In this document: positions 1 through 7,741 of the stretch, one piece after another
How the letters are laid out: the number at the start of each line of letters is the position of its first letter
Numbering within the stretch: the first letter of the stretch is position 1
Assembly (NCBI GenBank): GCA_964470965.1
Contig: CAYYIS010000054.1
Location: forward strand, 1-34,992
Direction of reading: 5' to 3'
Length of the DNA stretch: 34,992 nt
Source: CAYYIS01 sp964470965
Lineage (GTDB): Bacteria; JAAXHH01; JABIQT01
Program-made: the position numbers and the translations under genes
The notes under the pieces: model-generated
Told to the model about the DNA's origin: nothing
The model's input: only the letters and a program-made list of their open reading frames with translations
Databases searched by the model: none

Positions 1-455
1 TGGTGCCGTTTTCCAGATGAAAGCGAATGAGATTCCTAAGTGCAGATTCATCAACCGCCCCTGACCGGAACGGCGTAATGAGTGCAACAATTGACCCGGT
101 AAACATAACTGACCCTTCCCTATGATGACATGTACACATGGATGAGAGTAAATGCGCCACCGAGGCTAATATACAGAACCCTGCGTCACCGTCAACCTGC
201 CGGTAGTAAAGGCCACGTCGGCTTCCCTAACCCAATGTGGCCGTCGTTTTCCTTAGTCCAAAGGATAACGGAGCAGGTGATAGAAGCCGACTCACCCCTC
301 AAGGTTGATGGACACTTGTAGCAACAAATTACTTTAAGTGTTTTCCAAAACACCACTAACACCAAGAAGTTAGGTGCATAAACTAAAGTTCACAACCATC
401 GCGTTTGACTTCAGGTGCTGTCATATTCGGGTTGGCTATGAGTACGGATTAACCC
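1..455. other. Gene-poor left edge, possible insertion-sequence end remnant
   Basis: No convincing gene. Bases 2-64 read on the plus strand as a 20-residue protein tail ending in TGA (last residues FINRP), possibly the 3' end of a gene cut by the window edge. About 25 bases later come two spaced copies of a TTGACCC/CTGACCC motif (near 90-117), a style of spaced repeat seen at the ends of IS21-family elements. An open frame at 130-321 encodes 63 residues that I do not recognise and has no good ribosome site. An imperfect inverted repeat (GGCCAC...GTGGCC) lies near 211-242. A degraded mobile-element end is possible but unproven. Confidence 0.25.
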
Positions 456-1199
456 TCAATCAATCCGGCATTTCAATAGACCGCCCGATGGCTCGTAGCC
501 CGATGGTTCCAGTACAATGATGGTCGGGCGTCCGGTCTCCGATCCGGGTAGCGGAAAGGAAACCGTATGATGTCTTGCGATAATGACCGGATCCAGGGAA
601 CGACGATTGACAAAAGCATCCACCGGGGTCATACCGCCGGCATCCGCGCCGCCCAGCGGTGGGATGGCATAGTGCATGGGTATGATCCATGCCGGTTGGA
701 GAAAATCGATCATCCTGTCTAGATCGTCCAGTTTAACTGTGTTTTTCTCCCCGGTAATCGCCATTAAGACGTCGCATTTGCCGACCCAGGGCCCAAGCTC
801 TTCATCACTCAAACCGTATCCCAGATCCCCGAGGTGCGCGAACCAAAGGCCGCCGGCCTTGAAGGCGTACATGGCGTTGTCCATAGGGGCATGAATGTCA
901 TGATCGGGATCTTCGGCAGCGGCGATGGCGACCAACGGCTGACCATTGATGACGGCGGAAGATTGACCCAGGGCCACATCCAATGCGTTGATCACCTTCG
1001 GACGGCCCCGCACCAATGCCACATTATTATGGGCATCATCCGTGAGGGAACTGACAATGACCGTATCCCCATCCAGGCGAAACCCGTCATCTGCCACTTG
1101 TACAACACCATGCTCCCACGGGTCCATCACGATGGTCGGGGAACCATCCTCCCACAATCTTAAACAGGCGTGGCCTACAAATTCAAGCTGCATTGACAT
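456..1199 (-). CDS. Metallo-beta-lactamase-fold protein (UlaG-like) with degenerate metal site
   Basis: A 247-residue cytoplasmic protein of the MBL fold, closest in pattern to UlaG/RomA-type hydrolases. The N-terminal strand motif FVGHACLRL (residues 7-15), the AHLGDLG motif (121-127) and the IPMHY motif (173-177) fit that family. The family's HxHxDH metal motif is replaced by LTDDAH at residues 52-57, so only the last His (H57) remains, together with H122, D125 and H176. The start at 1199 is chosen because AGGAG (1208-1212) lies 8 bases upstream and the conserved sequence begins right after it. An upstream in-frame ATG at 1235 would add 12 unconserved residues. With half the metal ligands missing it may bind one metal, or none, and may not be a hydrolase. 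Fold assignment is firm; activity is unknown. Confidence 0.85.
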   Translation of the reverse strand: MSMQLEFVGHACLRLWEDGSPTIVMDPWEHGVVQVADDGFRLDGDTVIVSSLTDDAHNNVALVRGRPKVINALDVALGQSSAVINGQPLVAIAAAEDPDHDIHAPMDNAMYAFKAGGLWFAHLGDLGYGLSDEELGPWVGKCDVLMAITGEKNTVKLDDLDRMIDFLQPAWIIPMHYAIPPLGGADAGGMTPVDAFVNRRSLDPVIIARHHTVSFPLPGSETGRPTIIVLEPSGYEPSGGLLKCRID

Positions 1200-1648
1200 C
1201 GTTAACACTCCTTTGTGTTTACCTGTGGCCATCAACGGAATTAAGGGGCAAAGGGCTTCACCGATCCGCGTGTCCGGGTACGCATGGGCGCTCCTGCGAC
1301 TCCCGGGTCAATACAGACTGCCGGTTGCGCCGGGAGGTTTCGCAAGACACTCCGGAAAGCCGCCTGCGGCGGTTCCTCTGCCCCGCTTCTCAAGTGGGAT
1401 TTCCTAAAGGACCGTGCCAAAACCGATACATGCCGTTAGGCCCGTTCCGGCTGAATTACCCGCTTGGAAAGTACAGGTACATCCCGTGCCGTGAATTTTC
1501 CCCGTTACCTGTAATCTGCGTTGCCTCTTGTCATTATTAGCAAATGGCTGCGACGAACTCCCTTGCTCCGGTCGGGACATATCCATCCCCCGGGGATACC
1601 TGACAGACACGCGGTCTTCATCTCCATTCATAAAACATACAACCTGAC
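1200..1648. other. Intergenic stretch without a supported gene
   Basis: The interval separates the MBL-fold gene from the small membrane protein, both on the minus strand. It contains a GC-rich inverted repeat around 1355-1377 (CCGCC-tgc-GGCGG core), possibly an RNA hairpin, with no U-rich tail. An open frame on the minus strand (1404-1652) overlaps the stop of the upstream gene but has low-complexity, unrecognisable content and no good ribosome site, so I do not call it a gene. Confidence 0.4.
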
Positions 1649-1915
1649 TCATTCGGCTGCCGCTGAGCCAGAGAACCGGTTATAAAGCCACGCAAAGATC
1701 CAGCCCCCGATGAACCCATCGGCAAAACCATAAGCCGGTCCAATCAGCAAGCCAACAGCAGTTCCCCTGTGATAGCCCGGATAGACAGCATCTACAACAT
1801 CCAGAAAGGCCACACCATATTCCGGCCAGATCAGGTTCAGCAGCGCTACAGTGAAGAGTCCACCGCCTCCCAGAAGCCCAACCGTCAAGCCCAATGCTTT
1901 ACCGTTGAGTTGCAT
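1649..1915 (-). CDS. Small membrane protein, holin-like/conserved hypothetical
   Basis: An 88-residue protein with two predicted membrane segments: a Gly-rich hydrophobic stretch at about residues 7-29 and another at about 55-81. The pattern 'LNLIWPEYG..FLDVVDAVYPGY' followed by 'GPAYGFADGFIGGWIFAWLYN' matches a family of short bacterial membrane proteins often labelled 'bacteriophage holin' by automatic annotation although they are not in prophages. Its role is unknown. The start is strongly supported: AAGGAGGT lies just upstream of the ATG. There is no phage context in this window, so a lysis role is unlikely. Confidence 0.75.
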   Translation of the reverse strand: MQLNGKALGLTVGLLGGGGLFTVALLNLIWPEYGVAFLDVVDAVYPGYHRGTAVGLLIGPAYGFADGFIGGWIFAWLYNRFSGSAAAE

Positions 1916-2067
1916 GACCTACCTCCTTGATTTTTTCCGTTCCGCCAGAAACCTTTTGCATAGGCACCGTCATCCGCTTCGTCTGTGCAGGACTGCAGCC
2001 GCGGGTGAAGCGGTGCAGGCACGGATTGGTCAGCAGTCCTTTCGCCTTTCGCGGAAATTTACATCAG

Positions 2068-3189
2068 TCAGCTCTCCACCCCGCCCCACATAACCTCGGC
2101 AGCCTTGACCACCAGTTCGAGTTTTCTGCTTTGATCGTCATAGGTAATCGTGTTGCCTTCCTCTGTGGAGGCAAAGCCGCACTGAGGTGCGATCCCTAAC
2201 TGATCCATATCTATGTGTTTTGCGGCACTATCGAATTTTTTTCTTATCCAATCCAGATCCTCGAGGGTGCCGCTTTTGGTTGTGACAAATCCCGCCAGGA
2301 CCCTTTGCCTTCCTTTCGCCATAAAAGACAGGGGCTCCAAGCCACCTGCGCGCTCCGTATCATATTCCATGAAAAAAACATCCACACCCGTTTGGTTGAA
2401 GACCGTGTCTGCCACCGCGTCATAAGGGCCCTCGGCGGCATGCGTCGATCTGAAATTCCCCCGACACATATGCATGGCGACGGTCATATCATCAGGCCTG
2501 TCCTTGATGGCCTCATGTATCATCCATGCGTATCTTTGGATCAAATAGTCGGGATCTAAATTGTTTTCGATTGCGGACTGCCTGTGCCTGGGATCACAAA
2601 GATATGCAAAAAAGATGTCATCCATCTGGAGATAGCGGCAGCCCTTCCGGTAAAAAGTTTCCACCGCTTTTTTATATGCCCGGGATATATCCCGGGTCAG
2701 CAGTTCAACGTCTTTGTACTCTTCGGGAAGGATATCCGCGGGAGCCGTTCTGAAATGACAGCAGGACGGCCCCGGAATGGAAATCTTGGGAGTCACCGAG
2801 GTGTGTTTAGCCAGGAACTCAAAATGTTGTAGATGGGGGTGGTTATCAGGAAAGTCAATTTTACCGGTTATGGTCGGAAATATCGGCCGCAGCTTGACTC
2901 CGGCGAACTGGACCCCCTGATCCGGGTCTCTCTCAACCATTTCCATGCCGGTCAGTCCATCCATAAAATCATAATGCCAGAAGGACCGGCGCTGTTCTCC
3001 GTCTGTGACAGCACGCAATCCCACATTTTCCTGCATTTTGATAAGATCTTTAACCGACCGGTCTTCAATTTCAGTCAATTCCCCACGTTCTATTGCATTC
3101 AGTTCGTAGTAAGTTTCACGCGCCTTTTTGACCTCTTCCGTGCGCAGAAGACTTCCTACATGATCTGCCCTTAACAACCTTTTTCTCAT
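2068..3189 (-). CDS. Cobalamin-independent methionine synthase C-terminal-like methyltransferase
   Basis: A 373-residue protein matching the catalytic (C-terminal) domain of MetE, without the N-terminal half of true MetE. It begins with the expected RADHVGSLLR motif (residues 7-16) and has the glutamate-rich DGEQRRSFWH region (63-72). The zinc-ligand set of the family can be seen: H240 and C242 in the HMCRGN motif, E275 in FFMEYD, and C337 in PQCGFAS. The family transfers methyl groups to thiols through a zinc-activated sulfur; standalone versions (YxjG/YxjH-like) use methyl donors other than folate triglutamate in several bacteria, and the donor here cannot be read from sequence. It is cytoplasmic, with no signal peptide. 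Upstream GGGGA is a modest ribosome site. No other methionine genes are nearby, so a catabolic demethylation role is also possible. Confidence 0.88.
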   Translation of the reverse strand: MRKRLLRADHVGSLLRTEEVKKARETYYELNAIERGELTEIEDRSVKDLIKMQENVGLRAVTDGEQRRSFWHYDFMDGLTGMEMVERDPDQGVQFAGVKLRPIFPTITGKIDFPDNHPHLQHFEFLAKHTSVTPKISIPGPSCCHFRTAPADILPEEYKDVELLTRDISRAYKKAVETFYRKGCRYLQMDDIFFAYLCDPRHRQSAIENNLDPDYLIQRYAWMIHEAIKDRPDDMTVAMHMCRGNFRSTHAAEGPYDAVADTVFNQTGVDVFFMEYDTERAGGLEPLSFMAKGRQRVLAGFVTTKSGTLEDLDWIRKKFDSAAKHIDMDQLGIAPQCGFASTEEGNTITYDDQSRKLELVVKAAEVMWGGVES

Positions 3190-3261
3190 GTGGCATTCCC
3201 CGTTTGCAACTTCGGTGGCCGCTCCGTTCGGGCGCAGATCCCGCCGCTCGCTTGCGGCAAA

Positions 3262-3612
3262 TTATTTATACTTGATGAACGCTGCATTAATCTGGTTCTC
3301 ATTGGCCTGGCCGCTTTCACCGATTGGAACATGTGAGCGCCCGATGCCCGTCACGAGGATAGCATCCGCACCTTTACGCTTGGCTTCTTCGATCAGTTTT
3401 TCTTGAACCGTATCATACGAACGCCATACACCGCTGCCAATAGCTTGTCCCATAACGACGTATTCCCTGTCTATTTCCGACTCGTCGAAATAAACCGCAA
3501 CACTGGTCGTCGGGTCGAATGATTTACCAACGTAATTTACACTTGCACAACCGGCTGCCATAAGGGTCACAAGAATAATATAGCCGAGCAATTTAAAATG
3601 ACACCCGTACAT
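3262..3612 (-). CDS. Small predicted lipoprotein of unknown function
   Basis: A 116-residue protein with an N-terminal lipoprotein signal: basic start, hydrophobic stretch, then lipobox LMAAGC with the lipidated cysteine at residue 22. The mature part (about 94 residues) carries a 'VAVYFDESEIDREY' strand-like segment and a helix 'KLIEEAKRKGADAILVTG', a pattern resembling small alpha/beta lipoproteins that are often annotated as hypothetical. I do not recognise a function. A clear GGAGG sits 6 bases before the ATG. It lies between the MetE-like gene and the sulfatase on the same strand, but short gaps and separate ribosome sites do not prove an operon. Confidence 0.8.
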   Translation of the reverse strand: MYGCHFKLLGYIILVTLMAAGCASVNYVGKSFDPTTSVAVYFDESEIDREYVVMGQAIGSGVWRSYDTVQEKLIEEAKRKGADAILVTGIGRSHVPIGESGQANENQINAAFIKYK

Positions 3613-3642
3613 TTTTTCCTCCGTTGGTTCTTTCGGTTCCGA

Positions 3643-4971
3643 CTATGACTCTACCATCGGTGAGGAGACATCCCCTCTAGCCGAGGTGCCGTCCTGCACG
3701 CGTTCCTCTTCGATCATGGTACTCAGATCCCGAACATTTCCCGGGCAATCCCCGGCCAGATCCCGCTCCTCGTACGGATCTTCCCTTATGTTGTACAATT
3801 CGACCTGGCGGTTGCGGCCTTCCTCCCGTGAGATCAGCTTCCAATCGCCGTGGCGGAGCCCCAGTTCCCTTGCACCCTGGAAGTTCCAGAACAGGCGGCG
3901 TTCAGGAGGCTCCTTTTCCTCGCCTGTTATCAGAGGCCAGATATCCTGGCCGTCAAACCGGTGATCGCCGGCGGGTTCAGCGCCGGTCAAAGCCGTGAAT
4001 GAGGGCATCCAGTCCACGATCTGTACCGGGTGATCGACCGTACCCGGCGCGAGACTGTCACGCCAGTTAACCACGGTGGGTGTTCGGATACCTCCTTCGT
4101 ACAACTGTGCTTTCACACCCCGGTAAGGCGCGTTTGAACCGAGACGGGGATACGATTCCTGCCATCCCGGGTACTTGTCGGTGCCATGGATGGGGCAATC
4201 GTTGATGGCCCCGTTGTCCGAGGCGAATACGATGATGGTGTTTCCTCTCTGGCACGTCTGCTCGAGGGATTCCAGCAGTTGGCCGACGCCGTGATCCATA
4301 TGACTGGTGTACGCGGCGTATTTCTTGAAGGACAGGTCCCTGCCCGGATCGTCATCGAACCGGGCCGAATGGTAACGGGACAGCCATTCCTGCGTCGGCT
4401 TGACCGGGACGTGGACCGCCGTGAACGGAACGTAACAGAACCAGGGGCTGTCCCGGCTTTCGATCCACGTCGTAGCTTCACGGACGATCAGGTCGGTAAC
4501 GTGCCCGCGTTCCTGTACCAGGTCCCCGTTGCGGTGCCACGTAACCGAGAACTCACCACGCTTGTACCGGTGGTTGTAGGGGTCGACGCCGCCGGCCAGG
4601 CTACCGTAGGAAGTGTTGAATCCGTACTCTTTCGGACCGAAGCGCGGTGCCGAGCCGAGATGCCACTTGCCAAAGAGCCCGGTATCATATCCTGCGTCAC
4701 GGAGCGTCGTCGCCAGGGTACGGTATCCATCGGGCAAAACAGGTGCGTTCGACGGCGTGGTGGCGTGGGCACCGAAGCGGCCCGGGTGTCGGCCGGTAAG
4801 CAGGGAGGCGCGGGTGGGGGTGCACATGGGACACACATAGTGCTGAGTCAACTCGACTCCCTCGCGTGCAAGGCGGTCGATATGCGGCGTGGATACGGGG
4901 GAGCCATGCATGCCCAGGTCGCCCCAGCCGAGGTCATCGGCCAGAATGTACAAAATATTCGGTTTATTCAT
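3643..4971 (-). CDS. Sulfatase (arylsulfatase family S1)
   Basis: A 442-residue type I sulfatase that hydrolyses sulfate esters using a formylglycine made from cysteine. The maturation motif CTPTR starts at C50 and continues into ASLLTGR, an exact family signature. Metal ligands are visible as D12/D13 in LADDLGWGD and D252/N253 in FASDNGA; K102 and H104 (GKWHLG) and H187 (TAVHVP) fit the sulfate pocket. It has no signal peptide, so it would act in the cytoplasm on imported sulfated sugars, unlike many exported sulfatases of marine bacteria. A formylglycine-generating enzyme is needed and is not in this window. It lies 69 bases downstream of the BNR gene at 5041-6267 and may be co-transcribed with it. 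The substrate cannot be read from the sequence. Confidence 0.95.
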   Translation of the reverse strand: MNKPNILYILADDLGWGDLGMHGSPVSTPHIDRLAREGVELTQHYVCPMCTPTRASLLTGRHPGRFGAHATTPSNAPVLPDGYRTLATTLRDAGYDTGLFGKWHLGSAPRFGPKEYGFNTSYGSLAGGVDPYNHRYKRGEFSVTWHRNGDLVQERGHVTDLIVREATTWIESRDSPWFCYVPFTAVHVPVKPTQEWLSRYHSARFDDDPGRDLSFKKYAAYTSHMDHGVGQLLESLEQTCQRGNTIIVFASDNGAINDCPIHGTDKYPGWQESYPRLGSNAPYRGVKAQLYEGGIRTPTVVNWRDSLAPGTVDHPVQIVDWMPSFTALTGAEPAGDHRFDGQDIWPLITGEEKEPPERRLFWNFQGARELGLRHGDWKLISREEGRNRQVELYNIREDPYEERDLAGDCPGNVRDLSTMIEEERVQDGTSARGDVSSPMVES

Positions 4972-5008
4972 AGGTCACCTGTGGGGCAATAACAAGCTTG
5001 TATCTAAG

Positions 5009-5023
5009 CCCGGGCTGCCCGGG
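5009..5023 (-). other. Short GC hairpin between BNR and sulfatase genes
   Basis: Two CCCGGG hexamers separated by CTG can pair as a six-bp stem with a three-base loop. It lies between two minus-strand genes. No U-tract follows on that strand, so it is more likely a processing or attenuation hairpin than a full terminator; it could also be chance. Confidence 0.3.
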
Positions 5024-5040
5024 ACGCAGTCAGCACTGAA

Positions 5041-6267
5041 TCACTTCCGTGTGGGGACACGTTTCGACCAGTCCTGCTCGTCCGCCCAGGCCCGCTGACG
5101 GCGGATCACGTCCTGCCTGGCAACGTGGCCCTGTCCCTCCGGGTCCGAGGCCCAGTCAAAACGGATAGCGCCTTCCGGAAAAAGGAACCAGTCCTCCCGC
5201 CCGACACAGTATCCCCGTATCTGGGCCCGGGGCGCGTCATCGTTGATATAGTTGACCACGAAGAGCGAACCATCGGGCCGCTGCACCCAGCCGGAATAAC
5301 CGCTGTCGGGACAGATGGACCGATCGTTGTCGAGGAAAGCAAAACGCACCTGGGTGTCACCCCCGGAACAGGGGAGCCCATGTCGGTCGGGCAGGTGCCG
5401 GCGGGCTTCATCGGGGGTCTCCACGTGCATACCCAGAGAGTTGGAGAGGCCGCAGCCGATCCGGTAGGTCACCACGATTTCACCGGAGCGCAGCCGGCCC
5501 GCCGATGGCCGACCGAGGCAGTGCATCATTCGGGTCCGGACCGGTGCCGACCAGCTGCGTCCGCCGTCCCAAGAGATGCTCTTCCAACCGGACAGCCCTT
5601 CTCCGTCTTCGCGCATGTACAGGATGAGGGCGCCGTCATCCAGCTCCACGAAATCTCCCTCGTTTAGGCGCCAATAATGCCCAGTGACCATGGGTTCCCC
5701 GGGATCGGGGACTTTAAACGGCCCTTCCCATGTCCTTCCGCGATCTGAAGACAGGTAGACGGTCTGCGTTTCTATTATTCCTTTACCTTCCTCACCCGCC
5801 TGATGCTCTGTCAATCCTACGATCAAGTCACCGTTGAATAGTTCCTTTATGGAAGGTACGATAGCCTCTGTCATCCCCGTCTCTTCCGGTCCCTGCCAGG
5901 TGGCTCCGTGGTCATGACTTCGGAAGAGCAGGTTTCTGGCGCCGCAGGTCTCCATCTCCCGCCCCGTGCGGAAGGTCAGGTCGACTATCAACAACATGAC
6001 CCCGTCCCGACAGGTGGTGATGCGTGAGCAGTTGAGGCGGCCTTCGCCGCCATCCGTCTGCTCCCGCGTGCGCTCTACGACCACCTGCCGCGCGCCCCAG
6101 GACAGTCCCCGGTCGTGGCTGCGGCGCACGACCACCTTGGACCAGGGACGCGGTCCGTGTGCCATACTCTCGCGGTAGGTGCATACCAGCGTACCATCCG
6201 TCGCGCGGGTAATGTCGGCGAAGGCTTCGTAGATGTCGTCGTTACGGGAGACTGTTATCGTCTGCAA
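5041..6267 (-). CDS. BNR-repeat beta-propeller protein (sialidase-like) 1
   Basis: A 408-residue six-bladed propeller protein of the sialidase superfamily. Four Asp-box motifs (SxDxGxxW) are visible near residues 50-57, 117-124, 173-180 and 232-239. The N terminus starts directly with a blade (VSRNDDIYEAFADIT) and there is no signal peptide, so it is cytoplasmic. The FRIP motif of classical sialidases is absent, hence sialic acid cleavage is not assured; other glycoside or sugar-acid substrates are possible. The start codon is TTG at 6267 with AAAGG about 11 bases upstream; no ATG fits the conserved beginning. A good promoter lies about 100 bases upstream (6368-6396). The sulfatase follows 69 bases downstream. 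Three paralogues occur in this window (6502, 21039 and 33203). Confidence 0.88.
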   Translation of the reverse strand: MQTITVSRNDDIYEAFADITRATDGTLVCTYRESMAHGPRPWSKVVVRRSHDRGLSWGARQVVVERTREQTDGGEGRLNCSRITTCRDGVMLLIVDLTFRTGREMETCGARNLLFRSHDHGATWQGPEETGMTEAIVPSIKELFNGDLIVGLTEHQAGEEGKGIIETQTVYLSSDRGRTWEGPFKVPDPGEPMVTGHYWRLNEGDFVELDDGALILYMREDGEGLSGWKSISWDGGRSWSAPVRTRMMHCLGRPSAGRLRSGEIVVTYRIGCGLSNSLGMHVETPDEARRHLPDRHGLPCSGGDTQVRFAFLDNDRSICPDSGYSGWVQRPDGSLFVVNYINDDAPRAQIRGYCVGREDWFLFPEGAIRFDWASDPEGQGHVARQDVIRRQRAWADEQDWSKRVPTRK

Positions 6268-6301
6268 GAGAATGGACCTTTCCCGTGCCCGGAGCTACGC
6301 G

Positions 6302-6323
6302 GACGGAGGCCGTACGCTCCGTC
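6302..6323 (-). promoter_or_regulatory. Hairpin in the leader of BNR gene 1
   Basis: GACGGAG and CTCCGTC form a perfect seven-bp stem with an eight-base loop. It sits between the predicted promoter and the TTG start of the 5041-6267 gene, about 35 bases before the start codon, so it would be part of the leader RNA. A regulatory role is inferred only from position. Confidence 0.35.
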
Positions 6324-6367
6324 GCGGTATCTCGCGCGCCGCCGTGTGATTATTTAAACTATAATTG

Positions 6368-6396
6368 ATTATATACAGGCAATTCTGCCAATGCAA
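6368..6396 (-). promoter_or_regulatory. Sigma-70-like promoter for BNR gene 1
   Basis: On the minus strand TTGCAT (6391-6396) and a perfect TATAAT (6368-6373) are separated by exactly 17 bases. This is the best promoter match in the window and faces the gene starting at 6267, giving a leader of roughly 95 bases. The surrounding stretch is AT-rich and divergent to the plus-strand gene at 6502. Confidence 0.6.
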
Positions 6397-6401
6397 TTGC
6401 A
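6392..6401. promoter_or_regulatory. Operator-like palindrome overlapping the -35 box
   Basis: TGCAATTGCA is a perfect ten-base palindrome that covers most of the -35 box of the minus-strand promoter. A second imperfect inverted repeat (GGCA-attc-TGCC, 6378-6389) lies within the spacer. Such placement is typical of a repressor site in a divergent regulatory region, but no regulator gene is in the window. Confidence 0.4.
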
Positions 6402-6501
6402 ATTTTCGGGCGCCAACTATATATTGGATTGGTTTCCGAACCTATTGATCTGGCGCGACACAATTTACTTAACGCCAATACGCGTTTACCTGGAATCCTG
6501 A

Positions 6502-7614
6502 ATGATATCGTGTACGGCCACCGGCCTCGTCTACGGCAATCCAAAACCTTATTTGAAAAGCCGTCAGGCGTTCCATCCTACCCTGGTGCGACTCCATGAC
6601 GACGAACTCCTCTGTTCCTACGATGTGGGTGAAGGCGTCGAAAGCCTGGACTACAGGACGTATCTTTCACGATCGGACGACGGTGGCCAAACCTGGGTCC
6701 AGCAAGGGCCTCTTTTCGATGACCCCGTGGAAAGGCCCTGTTCCAGCTCCGTCCGCTTGACAAAACTGAAGGACGGCACCCTGATCGGCTTCGGGGTCCG
6801 TTTTTACCGGGACGACCCTGAAGAAGGCATCGTGAGCCGGGAATCCTCGGGGTTCGTGCCCATGGACCTGTTTACCATCACCTCGTCGGACGAAGGACGA
6901 TCCTGGAGCGCACCCGTCACCTTCTCTCCGCCTTTTCCGAATCCGGCTTTCGAAATCTGCCACAGTATCGTGGAGCTCCCTGACGGCACATTACTCCTCC
7001 CTACCGCGACGGCCAGGGGGTGGGACGGCTCCCTGCCTGCAGGGCAGAAGACGGTCGTCTTTATCAGCACAGACGGCGGTGGCGCTTGGGACGAATACGG
7101 GATCACGTTTGAACGGAACGATACGGTTTTCTGGGAGCAGTCGGTCGTTATGCTTAACGACGGACGCCTGGCAGCGGTGGCCTGGGCCCACAATACGGCA
7201 AACGGAGAAAATGAGCCCACGCCCTTCACCGTCAGCCATGATTCCGGACGTACATTCTCGGCACCGGCACGGACAGGCCTCAAGGCGCAGACGTGCAAGC
7301 TGCTTAGCCTGGAGGATAATCACCTCCTCTGTGTGTATCGTAGAACGGATGAACCGGGTCTCTGGACAACCCTTTCACATCTCGATGGTGATTCCTGGCA
7401 CAATCTTTCCCACCTTCGCCTCTGGGGCCCTGGAACCGGCTCTTCAGGTATGACCGGCGAAGGCAATATGTACGACGAACTGAGCGAACTTCACTTCGGG
7501 TACCCCAGTCTCCTCAGAACCGGCCCCGATACCGTTCTCGTGGCCTTCTGGTGCCTCGAGGGATGGACGTGCGGCATCCGCTGGTTTCAGCTCACCCTTC
7601 CTTCGACTGCATAG
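6502..7614 (+). CDS. BNR-repeat beta-propeller protein (sialidase-like) 2
   Basis: A 370-residue sialidase-superfamily propeller. Asp boxes can be seen at about residues 58-65 (SDDGGQTW), 128-135 (SSDEGRSW), 189-196 (STDGGGAW) and 245-252 (SHDSGRTF). No signal peptide is present, so a cytoplasmic location is expected. It is transcribed divergently from BNR gene 1, from which it is separated by an AT-rich regulatory interval; the two are clearly different proteins rather than a recent duplication. GGA lies 8 bases before the ATG. It is followed after 127 bases by the amidohydrolase at 7742 on the same strand, suggesting a two-gene unit. No classical FRIP motif is seen; the substrate is unknown. 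Confidence 0.88.
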   Translation: MISCTATGLVYGNPKPYLKSRQAFHPTLVRLHDDELLCSYDVGEGVESLDYRTYLSRSDDGGQTWVQQGPLFDDPVERPCSSSVRLTKLKDGTLIGFGVRFYRDDPEEGIVSRESSGFVPMDLFTITSSDEGRSWSAPVTFSPPFPNPAFEICHSIVELPDGTLLLPTATARGWDGSLPAGQKTVVFISTDGGGAWDEYGITFERNDTVFWEQSVVMLNDGRLAAVAWAHNTANGENEPTPFTVSHDSGRTFSAPARTGLKAQTCKLLSLEDNHLLCVYRRTDEPGLWTTLSHLDGDSWHNLSHLRLWGPGTGSSGMTGEGNMYDELSELHFGYPSLLRTGPDTVLVAFWCLEGWTCGIRWFQLTLPSTA

Positions 7615-7741
7615 CACCCTAAGCCGGAGATGTAATGCACGTCCGGGTCGGCAAGGCGGCATGCGTTTGCGCTTTCCGTGACGAAACGCGCACGTAAAGA
7701 ACAAGGGATCGTCATCACTCTTAGCTGCCCGGGAGGAACCC

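Noticed and set aside
676..1540. Three plus-strand open frames opposite the MBL gene
   Set aside because: They run antisense to a well supported gene, have no ribosome sites and no recognisable motifs.
1649..1915. Phage holin and a prophage
   Set aside because: The small membrane protein resembles 'holin'-labelled families, but no phage gene or lysis partner is near.
4186..4992. Long plus-strand open frame (268 codons) opposite the sulfatase
   Set aside because: Caused by codon bias of the sulfatase on the opposite strand; no domain is visible in it.
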